This document shows, in pieces, positions 17,877 through 25,910 of a DNA stretch of 64,000 nt. This DNA is from Simiduia curdlanivorans (lineage in GTDB: Bacteria; Pseudomonadota; Gammaproteobacteria; Pseudomonadales; Cellvibrionaceae), in the NCBI RefSeq assembly GCF_030409605.1, contig NZ_JAUFQG010000004.1, positions 2,467,001 to 2,531,000 of the forward strand. Reading direction: 5' to 3'. Within the stretch, counting starts at the first letter, position 1, and each line of letters begins with the position of its first letter. The translations under genes and the position numbers were made by a program. The notes under the pieces were generated by a model that saw only the letters and a program-made list of their open reading frames with translations, did no database searches and was not told the origin of the DNA.

Positions 17877-18059
17877 ATGTTGATATTGACACGTCGCATA
17901 GGTGAAACGCTTATGGTAGGCGACGAAGTAACAGTCACAGTACTTGGCGTAAAGGGTAACCAAGTAAGAATTGGCGTGAATGCGCCAAAAGAAGTGGCCG
18001 TGCACCGCGAAGAAATCTACCAGCGTATCCAGCGAGAAAAGCAGGATAACGACGAGTAA
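17877..18059 (+). CDS. csrA: Carbon storage regulator CsrA/RsmA
   Basis: A 60-residue RNA-binding dimer that blocks or activates translation by binding GGA motifs in mRNA leaders. [32 protein letters not shown] and the binding residues L4/R6 and R44 are present. The ATG at 17877 is preferred over the adjacent GTG at 17874 because it gives the invariant MLILTRR start; AGGAG lies upstream. The gene has its own terminator and is followed by tRNA-Ser, the classic context. CsrA commonly controls biofilm and surface adhesins, so the adhesin locus could be a target (inference). Confidence 0.97.
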   Translation: MLILTRRIGETLMVGDEVTVTVLGVKGNQVRIGVNAPKEVAVHREEIYQRIQREKQDNDE

Positions 18060-18079
18060 ACAGCTCGCGTAATGTTTCT

Positions 18080-18114
18080 CAAATGGCGACTTTCGGGTCG
18101 CCATTTGCGTTTTT
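18080..18114 (+). terminator. Intrinsic terminator of csrA
   Basis: Stem AAATGGCGAC/GTCGCCATTT with a short TTTCGG loop, followed after GCG by a T-run. It lies 21 bases after the csrA stop. Confidence 0.85.
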
Positions 18115-18164
18115 GCTGGATGAAAATTAAGCAGCTAAAAACGCAAGAAAAAATCACATAAGCC

Positions 18165-18192
18165 TTTGATTTATTAATAGATGTGGTATTAT
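18165..18192 (+). promoter_or_regulatory. Promoter of tRNA-Ser
   Basis: The -35-like TTTGAT is separated by 16 bases from the -10 TATTAT. The -10 box ends 12 bases before the mature tRNA 5' end. This is sigma-70-like and consistent with a stand-alone tRNA gene. Confidence 0.6.
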
Positions 18193-18204
18193 GCCGCCCT
18201 TGTT

Positions 18205-18297
<93 letters not shown>

Positions 18298-18304
18298 ACA
18301 AATA

Positions 18305-18339
18305 AAAAAAGCCCCACTCGAGAGAGCGGGGCTTTTTTT
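18305..18339 (+). terminator. Terminator of tRNA-Ser
   Basis: GCCCC and GGGGC arms flanked by an A-run and a T-run, starting 10 bases after the encoded CCA end. The flanking A/T runs could let it work in both directions. Confidence 0.85.
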
Positions 18340-18342
18340 ATT

Positions 18343-18728
18343 TGTGCGGAGCAGGGGTTGGGTGAGAACCCCCGCGGGTTCGACTAAAACGGCGCTTTTC
18401 AGCCGTTTTAGGACGCCGAAGCAATAGCGCAGGCGCCCCGAAGGGGTGGGGCGCTTTTTGCCCCATCAATCCCCTTCACGTGATACTCAAAGTCTTGTTT
18501 GAATCAGCGGGGTTTTTTGTATTGGGGTAGAGGGGTTGGGTGAGAACCCCCGCGGGTTCGACTAAAACGGCGCTTTTCAGCCGTTTTAGGACGCCGAAGC
18601 AATAGCGCAGGAGCGCCCAAGGGAGGGGGCATTTAGCCCCATCAAGCAAATGGCGAGCTTAGGTGTTAATGAGCCTGAGGGTTGTACAAAAATGCCCTCA
18701 GAGCGCCGGGTGGGTGTTGCCGAGGCGA
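18343..18728 (+). repeat. Duplicated post-tRNA module (81-bp direct repeats, 178-bp period)
   Basis: This gene-free stretch holds two identical 81-bp copies, at 18353-18433 and 18531-18611, spaced 178 bp apart. Each contains a GGGGTT/AACCCC hairpin, a GGGTTCGAC segment that resembles a tRNA T-arm, and a perfect 10-bp hairpin CTAAAACGGC/GCCGTTTTAG around the loop GCTTTTCA. The first copy is followed by an intrinsic terminator; the second is followed by a decayed version. The arrangement recalls the 178-bp repeats behind E. coli tyrT. No convincing coding sequence is present. Confidence 0.8.
18434..18462 (+). terminator. Terminator-like hairpin inside the post-tRNA module
   Basis: GCGCCCC pairs with GGGGCGC around a short loop and is followed by TTTTT. 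It closes the first post-tRNA-Ser module. Confidence 0.6.
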
Positions 18729-19574
18729 CTATATTTTCGCTTCTGCAATAGCGCCTTTATGTAAGCCCTCAAAGGCTTGCACGCGCACTGATTTACCGGG
18801 GTTTTGTTGCGCTAGGGTGTTGGCGATGTATCGTGCCAACCACTCCACTGTGGTGTCGGTGTTGATCATTTCGCATTGGCTTTTTGGCATCGTCAGTTCG
18901 AACGGGCCCTGTGCCGATACGTAGGCGAAATGCAGCTGTTGATCACCCTTAATTAGGTCTTCATCCGAGCCTAAATAAATGTCTTCCCAGCGCTTGGCCC
19001 AGTCCGCTTCTAAATGCACAGCTTTGGCGCCATCCAGCCAAATGTTAATTCGCGACCGGTGGCCATGGGCAATGCGTTGGCAATTGCCCGCATGTTTCTT
19101 TAGGCCGTGAGAGTAGTGATAAAAGGCGCCATCGATAGCTTCTTCGGCGAAGCGGATGTCCAGCCGTGCAACCGAGTCGGCAAACTGTTGCTTGAGCTTG
19201 TCGATGCACCACTTAGCGACGCTTTCAGGTGTGATAGTTGGAGCGTTTATAAGCGCTATTGCTTGCGCAGGGGACTTGCAGGTCAACTGCTTATTGGCGC
19301 CATAAGTCCAAGTTAGGTTAACCTGACCGTCTTGCTGCTCGAGCGTCAGGTTTGGTGCCAGCGTGGGCACTAACAGGCAGTGATCGAGTTCTTTATCGAG
19401 AAAATGGCGCAGCAAGCGCTTAACCTCGCCAAAATCACACACCATGCCCTGTTCATCTAATGCGCCTTCGAGCGACGCGCTGGCAAGCCACGTTTCGCCT
19501 AACATGCCACGCTCGGTGTGCAGGTAGCTAAAGTCTACGTTGGTGAGGTTATCGACGAATAAAAGCATGATCAT
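18729..19574 (-). CDS. Two-module 6-pyruvoyl-tetrahydropterin synthase (QueD)-like protein
   Basis: A 281-residue protein, about twice the usual QueD length. The N-terminal half has the family segment GMVCDFGEVKRLL...LDHCLLVP but no HGH zinc motif. The C-terminal half supplies FAEEAIDGAFYHYSHG, a Cys and the AHGH zinc motif. Catalytic features therefore appear divided between two fused tunnelling-fold modules. The standard family makes 6-carboxytetrahydropterin (queuosine pathway) or related pterins; the reaction of this fused form is uncertain. No other queuosine or folate genes are nearby. Start choice between 19574 and 19568 is open since neither has a clear Shine-Dalgarno sequence. Confidence 0.8.
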   Translation of the reverse strand: MIMLLFVDNLTNVDFSYLHTERGMLGETWLASASLEGALDEQGMVCDFGEVKRLLRHFLDKELDHCLLVPTLAPNLTLEQQDGQVNLTWTYGANKQLTCKSPAQAIALINAPTITPESVAKWCIDKLKQQFADSVARLDIRFAEEAIDGAFYHYSHGLKKHAGNCQRIAHGHRSRINIWLDGAKAVHLEADWAKRWEDIYLGSDEDLIKGDQQLHFAYVSAQGPFELTMPKSQCEMINTDTTVEWLARYIANTLAQQNPGKSVRVQAFEGLHKGAIAEAKI

Positions 19575-19693
19575 AGGGTATTGGGGAAGGGCTGTGCATA
19601 ATACCGTTGTCGAGGCGCTGCTGCTACTGTTGTCGTCACCGTCGAAGTGGGCGAACTAAGCTAAGCTTTCTAAAATAAGGAATATGGGGGTTG

Positions 19694-21040
19694 ATGTTGG
19701 CAGAGTTTATACGGTGGGCACTCTACGCAGGTGATGACCCAGCAACCTTGTCGGCAGTAGAGGCGCGCCAACTCAGTTTGTTGCGCAAGAGTCAGTGGTT
19801 GGTTGTTTTTCTTGTTCTCGTTTTTTTACTTATGGCCCTACGCCAGTGGATCGAGTTCCGGGTGCTGGGTTTGTCTGTGGCCTGGGTTTTAACGGTGCTG
19901 GGGCTTTTCCTCGCTAACTATAAACCCGCTCGCACTGCGGCCCTACACACCAGCATGCTGGGCGTTTCAATTGCAATTCTGACGGCCTGCTTAACCAACG
20001 GCGGGCTCGGCAGTGTGGCCTCTGCTTGGTTGCTCTATATGCCCCTTATCGCCGGTGTAATGGGTGGTATGCGGGCGGCGAAACATTGGATTGTTTTTGT
20101 TTTGCTGAGCTTTAGCTTACTTTGGGCTGTTGAACTTCTCGGTTTCGAGGCGCCGAATTTAACCCGGCCTGAATTTCAATATTGGCAGGATAGAATCCAA
20201 CAGTTTATGCAAGGGGTTGGCGTGGTCTTGTCCGTCATCGCCTTGATAGGCCAAGTGGAGCTATCGGAGACTAGCTTGCTTAAAACAATTGATAGTCTCC
20301 ATGAGGAAGTTACCGCACGGATATTGGCCGAGCAAAAAGCCGTGATAGCTGAGCAAAAGAAAACCGCCTTTTTTACCTCAATGAGCCATGAGCTGAGAAC
20401 ACCGCTCAATGCCATTAATGGTTTTACCGCTATGGTGCTTAAAAACATTGATCGGGGCAAAACGATGGATGCACGCGGAGAGGATGCATTGCAGCGTGTG
20501 TTAGTCAATGGCCAAGATATGTTGGCGCTGGTTAATAATCTATTGGATGTGGCCAAGTCCAGTGAATCTGAACCCTTGCTACACAAAGAGTCGTTTGATT
20601 TAAATGCGCAGATTAACGCCTTAATGGGCGACCTGGCTAGCTTGGCATCGGCCGATGTTAGGCTCTTGAATTTATCCGATAAGGCGTTAGTCATTCAAAC
20701 CGATAAGAGTCTTTTACGTCGCATTTTAGTGAATCTCATCGGTAACGCACTAAAATTTACCAGCCAAGGCTCGGTGCAGGTTAGTTGTGTAACCCAAGGT
20801 GTATGGCTGCAAGTTAAGGTTGTTGATACGGGCGCCGGTATTTCGGATGAAGAGCGCGACATCATCTTTGAACCCTACATCCGGGGCTTGGCTCAGCGCG
20901 GTGTCTCGGGCACTGGTCTTGGTTTAATGTTGAGTCAGCAGTGGGCCAAGATGCTAGGTGGAAAAATTGATTTTGAATCTAGTTTAGGCAAGGGCAGCAC
21001 ATTTTCATTGTACTTACCTCGGGATGTCATCGAGATTTAA
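19694..21040 (+). CDS. Membrane sensor histidine kinase
   Basis: A 448-residue kinase. The N-terminal third contains about six hydrophobic segments (from WLVVFLVLVFLLMAL to VGVVLSVIALIG), with no recognised ligand domain. A short linker and coiled region lead into HisKA (SMSHELRTPLNAINGF, phospho-acceptor His) and HATPase_c (N box NLIGNALKF, G1 DTGAGIS, G2 GTGLGL). It is not a hybrid kinase, and no response regulator is adjacent, so it is an orphan sensor. The signal is unknown. The ATG at 19694 is preferred over TTG 19691; a G-run lies seven bases upstream. The gene is divergent from the QueD-like gene. Confidence 0.9.
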   Translation: MLAEFIRWALYAGDDPATLSAVEARQLSLLRKSQWLVVFLVLVFLLMALRQWIEFRVLGLSVAWVLTVLGLFLANYKPARTAALHTSMLGVSIAILTACLTNGGLGSVASAWLLYMPLIAGVMGGMRAAKHWIVFVLLSFSLLWAVELLGFEAPNLTRPEFQYWQDRIQQFMQGVGVVLSVIALIGQVELSETSLLKTIDSLHEEVTARILAEQKAVIAEQKKTAFFTSMSHELRTPLNAINGFTAMVLKNIDRGKTMDARGEDALQRVLVNGQDMLALVNNLLDVAKSSESEPLLHKESFDLNAQINALMGDLASLASADVRLLNLSDKALVIQTDKSLLRRILVNLIGNALKFTSQGSVQVSCVTQGVWLQVKVVDTGAGISDEERDIIFEPYIRGLAQRGVSGTGLGLMLSQQWAKMLGGKIDFESSLGKGSTFSLYLPRDVIEI

Positions 21041-21408
21041 GATCAGTGGGATTGCCATATCATGTGTTCGCTTTCGCATAAGAGGGGCGCGTGGAGTGCC
21101 CACAATAGGTTTTTCGTAGGTAAACACATTTCAGAAGGGGGCATGTTTCCGAAGCTAACTGAGTGCGGTGCTTCGTCCTAGGGTGTCATAAGTATCCTGA
21201 GCCTGCTGGTAGGTCATTCCGCCTTTTCCTAACTGCTCGGACACGGCTAATTTTAAAGCCTAAGTTGTAACCTTGCTGAGTGTGCTTTGAAGGGGCGTGT
21301 CGTGTTGTTCATCAATAAGTTCTTACGGTGTAAACACATTTCAGAAGGGGATAACCCAGGCATAAAAAAGGGCAGCGAAAACGCTGCCCCTTTTTTAGTG
21401 GGTTCTAG
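21041..21408. repeat. Gene-free gap with a 21-bp direct repeat
   Basis: Between the kinase and the PstS-like gene there is no credible ORF. A 21-base sequence beginning GTAAACACATTTC occurs at 21120-21140 and again at 21330-21350, exactly 210 bp apart in the same orientation. The right end holds the shared terminator. Confidence 0.65.
21362..21398. terminator. Bidirectional terminator
   Basis: An A-run, then GGGCAGCG/CGCTGCCC around AAAA, then a T-run. It separates the convergent histidine kinase (+) and PstS-like gene (-) and can serve both. Confidence 0.9.
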
Positions 21409-21843
21409 TTAGAACTGGAACACAACTTTTACACTTGCATCCACATCGGCAGTATCGATATAACCGATCAGTGATGGGTTTTGTGCGATTAGCTTCTTAA
21501 CATCGGCGCTACCGCCCACTTCCTTCGGAGGTGTGCCTTTACCGGTGAACAGTAACTGCGCCCAGTAAGCTTTGATTTGCTGATCGTTCTTTTTAAGAAC
21601 GGTAGAAACAAAAGCGCTACGGTTGGCAGAGCCGTCGGCCTGATCTACAGGTATCGCTTCCGAACCATCCGGGAAAGACTTCTTCTTGCCTAAGAATACG
21701 CGAGAAATATCATCTTCACTCATGCTGTTAGCGTTACCAGGGTGAACCACTACCGCCACGCCAGACCAAGCTGCACAGCTCATGAGCACTGTGGCAGCAA
21801 ACACTAAGCGAGAGGCAATCTTTTTGGTGAAAAACGTTTTCAT
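21409..21843 (-). CDS. Small PstS-like phosphate-binding protein
   Basis: A 144-residue exported protein. It has a signal peptide (KKIASRLVFAATVLMSCAAWS, cut about residue 27), then VVVHPGNANSMSEDDISRVFLGKKKSFPDG, PVDQADGSANRSAF, AYWAQLLFTGKG and IGYIDTADVD. These are the hallmarks of short single-domain PBP-like/PstS-like proteins. It is about half the length of true PstS, and no pstCAB genes are adjacent. GGGAGGA precedes the start. It lies 12 bases after the porin stop on the same strand, so the two are probably co-transcribed and may serve anion uptake or sensing (inference). Confidence 0.85.
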   Translation of the reverse strand: MKTFFTKKIASRLVFAATVLMSCAAWSGVAVVVHPGNANSMSEDDISRVFLGKKKSFPDGSEAIPVDQADGSANRSAFVSTVLKKNDQQIKAYWAQLLFTGKGTPPKEVGGSADVKKLIAQNPSLIGYIDTADVDASVKVVFQF

Positions 21844-21855
21844 GTTAATCCTCCC

Positions 21856-23043
21856 TTAGAATACTGAGTCAATGGAGAAGCGCACAACGCTGGCGTCGCC
21901 ATCAACATCGTAGGTGCTAGCGGAATCGAAGCTACGCTGAGAGTAGTCGATTTTAAATGATGCTGACGGATGGAAGTTATAGCGCATACCAACGGTAATG
22001 GTGTTGCTCTTTTCTTCGGCTGAGTTAGCGATAGCTTCAGCACTGCCAACCAAGAAGTCTAAACCAGCGTTGCCGCTTGGGAATGGAATGCCGTCGGTAA
22101 TACCGTCAGTGCGAGTATCTTCTTGCATTTCATAAGTGACATGGAACATTAGATCATTGAAGGTTTTACCGATCGTGATATAAGCAGAATCTTGGTCGGC
22201 AACGAAGGAGTCTTCAACCTTGATCTGTGTAACTTCACCCGCTAACAGCCAGCTGCCGTTGTCAGCTTTGAAACCTAGACCCAAGAATGAGCCTTTGTCG
22301 TCTCGCGCCGCTAGGCTATTGCCTTGGTCAGCGAATCCGGCACCTATCAAACCAGCCTCAACGGCGTTAAGGCTAGTGTTTTCAATGGTCGTGTCTGCTT
22401 GAAAGTAAGCAGCACGTAGGGTGAGCCAATCATTGTTGATTGTCCAAGCGCCACCAACCAAGTTGCGTAGGTCAGCATTTGACTCTTCGCCTGAAATAAC
22501 CAAGTCATTTGCGGTACGGCCCATTACTAACTGTAAGCCTGAATCCCAGCTGCCCATCGCGCCATTAAACTGAAGGTTTGCACCTTCCATTGTGGAGAAG
22601 AACAGATCGTATACAGACTCTGGTGGACGAATCCAAGGGTAGGCGTAGCCAACATCTAGGAAGTCAGAATACTGGTAGAACGGAATACGAAGTTTGCCGA
22701 CGTTGATGCGCGAAGACTCACCGAAATCGTAGGACACGAAGGCCCATTCCATATCAACATTGAAATCGTCGGCGCCGCGAGCAATAGCTTGTGCGGTTAC
22801 AGACAGCCCATTACCGAGGTTGCTAGATGCCTGCAACGCCAGCTTTGACTCTGGACGGAAATCAAAGTCATCGTCGTAGCCGTAGAGGCGAAGTTCTTCG
22901 CCATCTGCGCGATCTGCTTCGCTGGTGCTAATGCCGCCAGTAATAGAAGCGAAACCATTCCACCGAATATCGGCGGCATTGACGTTAACTGCCAAGGCCG
23001 TTGCCATGCTAGCAACCGCCGTCGCAAGTAAGGCTTTTTTCAT
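21856..23043 (-). CDS. Outer-membrane porin-like protein
   Basis: A 395-residue protein starting MKKALLATAVASMATALAVNVNAA (signal peptide). The sequence alternates polar and hydrophobic residues, is rich in Gly, Asn and Asp, and ends in SIDSVF with the terminal Phe typical of beta-barrels inserted by BAM. A start at 23043 fits the signal peptide better than an upstream ATG at 23094. Porins of this sort accompany small PstS-like proteins in marine gammaproteobacteria; substrate specificity is not readable from the sequence. It is the first gene of the porin/PstS-like pair. Confidence 0.85.
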   Translation of the reverse strand: MKKALLATAVASMATALAVNVNAADIRWNGFASITGGISTSEADRADGEELRLYGYDDDFDFRPESKLALQASSNLGNGLSVTAQAIARGADDFNVDMEWAFVSYDFGESSRINVGKLRIPFYQYSDFLDVGYAYPWIRPPESVYDLFFSTMEGANLQFNGAMGSWDSGLQLVMGRTANDLVISGEESNADLRNLVGGAWTINNDWLTLRAAYFQADTTIENTSLNAVEAGLIGAGFADQGNSLAARDDKGSFLGLGFKADNGSWLLAGEVTQIKVEDSFVADQDSAYITIGKTFNDLMFHVTYEMQEDTRTDGITDGIPFPSGNAGLDFLVGSAEAIANSAEEKSNTITVGMRYNFHPSASFKIDYSQRSFDSASTYDVDGDASVVRFSIDSVF

Positions 23044-23356
23044 AGTCGTACTCTCTCGTTTGATGATAAGAAACAGGTTAGATGAAGAATGCAAAAATTG
23101 CCTAATTTAAGGTAATTTTTATGTCAAAAAGAAAAAGTAGAAGCTACTTTTGTGAACCTGACTCTAACTTCCATGACGGTCAATCGGCGTGTTGCGCGGA
23201 TACTAAGAGTCATGGCGACACTTGTCAAAATATTGACCGGTTTTTTTTGTGACCAGGTAGTCATTATCGAAGCCGCGCACAAAATGCGTATAATGCCGCA
23301 CCCGGCCATTGGTAATGGCTGCATTTAACTGTTAGCTCGGATCGGAAACTTGCCCC
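23044..23356. promoter_or_regulatory. Divergent promoter region of the porin gene and gltX
   Basis: A gene-free 313-bp gap between divergent genes. A small perfect hairpin AAAAGTAG/CTACTTTT sits at 23133-23151 on the porin side. A -10 box TATAAT at 23289-23294 on the + strand could serve gltX, although its -35 is weak. No further element was recognised. Confidence 0.5.
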
Positions 23357-24859
23357 ATGACTGTTCGCACTCGTATTGCGCCATCGCCCACCGGCGACCC
23401 GCACGTTGGTACTGCCTATATCGCCTTGTTTAACTACTGCTTCGCCAAGAGCCAAGGCGGCGAGTTTTTGCTGCGTATCGAAGATACCGACCAAGTGCGC
23501 AGCACGCCCGAATCCGAGCAAGCCATTCTCGATAGCTTGCGCTGGCTAGGTTTAGAGTGGGACGAAGGCCCAGATGTAGGCGGCCCGCACGGCCCCTATC
23601 GCCAAAGTGAGCGCAGTGATATCTACCGCAAATATTGCGATGAACTGCTGGCCAAAGGCCATGCCTTCAAATGCTACCGCACCCCCGAAGAGCTTGATGT
23701 GCTGCGCGAGGCGCGGCGCGAGCAGGGTGGTTTCGCCGCCATTAAGCCGAGCGAGTTGGCCTTAGATCCCGCTGAGGTAGCCAAGCGCGAAGCGGCAGGC
23801 ATGCCCTATGTGATTCGCATGGTGGTGCCCGAAGGCGAGGGCCCTTGCCCGGTGGACGACCTGTTGCGCGGTACCATCGAGCTAGATTGGGGCCAGGTGG
23901 ATGCCCAGGTGCTGTTGAAATCCGACGGCTTGCCTACCTACCATCTCGCCAATGTGGTGGATGACCACTTAATGGGTATTACCCACGTCTTGCGCGGCGA
24001 AGAGTGGATTAACTCGGCCCCCAAGCACAAGTTGCTGTACCAATATTTCGGCTGGGACATGCCGGTGCTGTGCCATCTGCCGCTGTTGCGCAACCCCGAC
24101 AAATCCAAACTCAGCAAGCGCAAAAACCCCACCAGCATCCTTTATTACAAGGACATGGGTTACCTGCCCGAAGGCTTGTTGAACTATTTAGGGCGCATGG
24201 GCTGGTCTATGCCGGACGAGCGCGAAAAGTTCACCCTGCAAGACATGATCGACAATTTCGACATCAATCGCGTTTCCCTCGGCGGCCCAATCTTTGATGT
24301 AGAAAAGCTCGATTGGCTCAACGGCCTATGGATTCGCGAGAATTTAAGCCCCGAGCAGCTAGCGGAGCGCCTGCACCAGTGGATGTTCAATAGTGAGCGC
24401 TTGGCGGCACTCTTACCCCATGCGCAAACGCGCATGAACAAGCTCACCGACTTCGCGCCGCTGATGAGCTTCATGGCCGCCGGCCAACTCGCCATTACCC
24501 CGGCCAGCTTTGCCGAGGTAAAAATGGACGAAGACCAGCTCAAGAGCGTGCTGCAATTCGCCCTGTGGCGCCTAGAAACCCTGAGCCCCTGGAACCGCGA
24601 CGCCATCTTCAACGAGCTAAAAACCCTGGCCGGGCAGATGGACATCAAAGTAAAAGACTTTTTAGCGCCACTGTTCATCGCCATCGCCGGCACCACCGCA
24701 TCTTTCTCTGTGATGGACTCCATGACCCTGCTGGGGCCAGACATGAGCCGAGCGAGATTGCGCCATGCGCTGAACAGCGTCTTTGGTGAAATCGGCAAAA
24801 AACAGGCGAAGAAGCTCGAAAAGGCCTACGAACAGCTGGGTAAAACCGAGTCTATTTAA
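23357..24859 (+). CDS. gltX: Glutamyl-tRNA synthetase
   Basis: A complete 500-residue class I synthetase. The signature [19 protein letters not shown] carries the HIGH-like motif and [10 protein letters not shown] the KMSKS-like motif; a C-terminal anticodon-binding domain ends in [20 protein letters not shown]. It loads glutamate on tRNA-Glu. The middle Cys motif of zinc-binding GluRS is not obvious. It directly precedes tRNA-Ala. Codon use here is more GC-rich than in the downstream variable region. Confidence 0.98.
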   Translation: MTVRTRIAPSPTGDPHVGTAYIALFNYCFAKSQGGEFLLRIEDTDQVRSTPESEQAILDSLRWLGLEWDEGPDVGGPHGPYRQSERSDIYRKYCDELLAKGHAFKCYRTPEELDVLREARREQGGFAAIKPSELALDPAEVAKREAAGMPYVIRMVVPEGEGPCPVDDLLRGTIELDWGQVDAQVLLKSDGLPTYHLANVVDDHLMGITHVLRGEEWINSAPKHKLLYQYFGWDMPVLCHLPLLRNPDKSKLSKRKNPTSILYYKDMGYLPEGLLNYLGRMGWSMPDEREKFTLQDMIDNFDINRVSLGGPIFDVEKLDWLNGLWIRENLSPEQLAERLHQWMFNSERLAALLPHAQTRMNKLTDFAPLMSFMAAGQLAITPASFAEVKMDEDQLKSVLQFALWRLETLSPWNRDAIFNELKTLAGQMDIKVKDFLAPLFIAIAGTTASFSVMDSMTLLGPDMSRARLRHALNSVFGEIGKKQAKKLEKAYEQLGKTESI

Positions 24860-24896
24860 ACGCCAAAAGTCTTCATAAGGTTTTGATTTATAAAGC

Positions 24897-24924
24897 TTGA
24901 CAGGCAAAGGCGGGGTGATACAAT
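24897..24924 (+). promoter_or_regulatory. Promoter of tRNA-Ala
   Basis: A consensus -35 TTGACA is separated by 16 bases from the -10 TACAAT. A GCGCCCCG discriminator follows, typical of stringently controlled stable-RNA promoters. Confidence 0.85.
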
Positions 24925-24958
24925 GCGCCCCGCTTTCGCAAGAAGGCCACCCAAATTT

Positions 24959-25034
24959 GGGGCTATAGCTCAGCTGGGAGAGCGCAACACTGGCAGTGTT
25001 GAGGTCTGCGGTTCGATCCCGCATAGCTCCACCA
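24959..25034 (+). tRNA. tRNA-Ala (anticodon GGC)
   Basis: A 76-nt cloverleaf. The acceptor GGGGCTA pairs with TAGCTCC and includes the G3-U70 pair, the main AlaRS identity element. The anticodon stem CAACAC/GTGTTG encloses anticodon GGC at 24992-24994. The T-arm GGTTCGATCC is intact and CCA is encoded. A diverged copy of its 3' half occurs at 26838-26882, suggesting use as an integration target. Confidence 0.97.
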
Positions 25035-25037
25035 TAC

Positions 25038-25073
25038 AAAAACCCCCTGCGTGAAAACGCAGGGGGTTTTTTT
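25038..25073 (+). terminator. Terminator of tRNA-Ala
   Basis: A 9-bp stem CCCCCTGCG/CGCAGGGGG with an A-rich loop and seven T residues, starting 4 bases after the CCA end. Its right half and T-run recur 181 bp downstream, at the end of the first module. Confidence 0.92.
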
Positions 25074-25440
25074 ATGGTCGCGCTACGCGCGATTGTTCTC
25101 AGCCCCGGTTCACAAAATTGCCGGGAGCAATTTTGGGCAATGGCGCTTTTCAGCCATTGGGCGCAGCCCGAGGGCCAGGACGGCCCGAGTCCATCCCGCA
25201 GGGCAGGCGAAGTGCGAACTTCTTCGTAGTGCCCAAAACGCGGGGGTTTTTTTATGGCTGGAGCTATGCGGGTGAGAATCGCAGATGCGGTTCACAAATT
25301 CGTCTGGAACGAATTTGGGCAGCGGCGCCTTATAGCCGCTGGGCCGTAGGCCCGAGCACAGGGAGGTGCGAGTCCATCCCGCAGGGCAGGCGGAGTACGT
25401 GCTTGTTCAGTGAGCCTAAAGCGCTGGGGGCTTTTTATGA
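25074..25440 (+). repeat. Two post-tRNA-Ala modules of about 182 bp
   Basis: Two diverged tandem modules, each ending in a G-run/T-run terminator remnant. Shared landmarks are GGTTCACAAA (25109, 25290), GAGTCCATCCCGCAGGGCAG (25187, 25370) and two hairpins. The hairpin stems change on both sides at once: AAAATTGC/GCAATTTT versus AAATTCG/CGAATTT, and CAATGGC/GCCATTG versus CAGCGGC/GCCGCTG. The second hairpin also matches the AAAACGGC/GCCGTTTT hairpin behind tRNA-Ser, with the loop GCTTTTCA in three of the four copies. The CCATCCCGCAGGGC segment resembles the tRNA-Ala 3' end. A long frame crosses the modules but has no support as a gene. Confidence 0.75.
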
Positions 25441-25495
25441 TCTCAGCGTTAATCGACTAGGCTTTGTCTCATTGAATTCGTTGCGTATTTTCCTC

Positions 25496-25668
25496 CTGTC
25501 ACTTTTTGTTATACGACAAAAAGTAACCAAAAAACGTACCCCGACTGCGCGTTAATCCATTCAAAGCACCGGATTTCGGGGTCGCCGGCAACCGCCATCC
25601 ATGGCGGAACGCCGCTCAATTGGCCTTCCGTGGCCAATTGCCCCCGAAATCCGGCACTTTGAATGGAC
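25496..25668. repeat. Branched palindromic repeat element (REP/MITE-like)
   Basis: An outer inverted repeat of about 25 bp with two mismatches (25557-25581 and 25644-25668; arms include CCATTCAAAG and CTTTGAATGG) encloses two further perfect hairpins, CCGCCAT/ATGGCGG and CAATTGGCC/GGCCAATTG. A separate CTTTTTG/CAAAAAG hairpin lies on the left. The whole could fold as a multi-branched cruciform. It is non-coding and probably a dispersed genomic repeat. Confidence 0.65.
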
Positions 25669-25714
25669 GCTTCGCAAGGGGCCCCAAAAGCGGCGCTTCG
25701 TAGGGGGCTTTCAA

Positions 25715-25910
25715 GGAGTCGGACCCGAATGGCACTAAGTTAAGGGTTTCTAGCTCAATAGCCAATTGCATGCTTAGTTAACTCTTAATAGGCCTTTATC
25801 GTTGAATTTTACTATATTTAAAGTCTTTTAAAGTTCGGAGCCTCTAAAGTTTATGGCCTGAAGATTTGGCGCAAAGTAAGCTTAACTTAGTGCCATTCGA
25901 GCCTGACCCC
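25715..25910. mobile_element. MITE-like element, 196 bp with 30-bp terminal inverted repeats
   Basis: The left end (25715-25744) and right end (25881-25910) are inverted repeats matching at 26 of 30 positions, including a perfect GAATGGCACTAAGTTAAG inner part. The 136-bp AT-rich interior has no ORF. No clear target-site duplication was seen. This is a non-autonomous transposon or a transposon remnant. Confidence 0.65.

Noticed and set aside
25118..25555. 145-codon frame across the tRNA-Ala modules
   Set aside because: It runs through hairpin repeats and terminators and has no recognisable domain.
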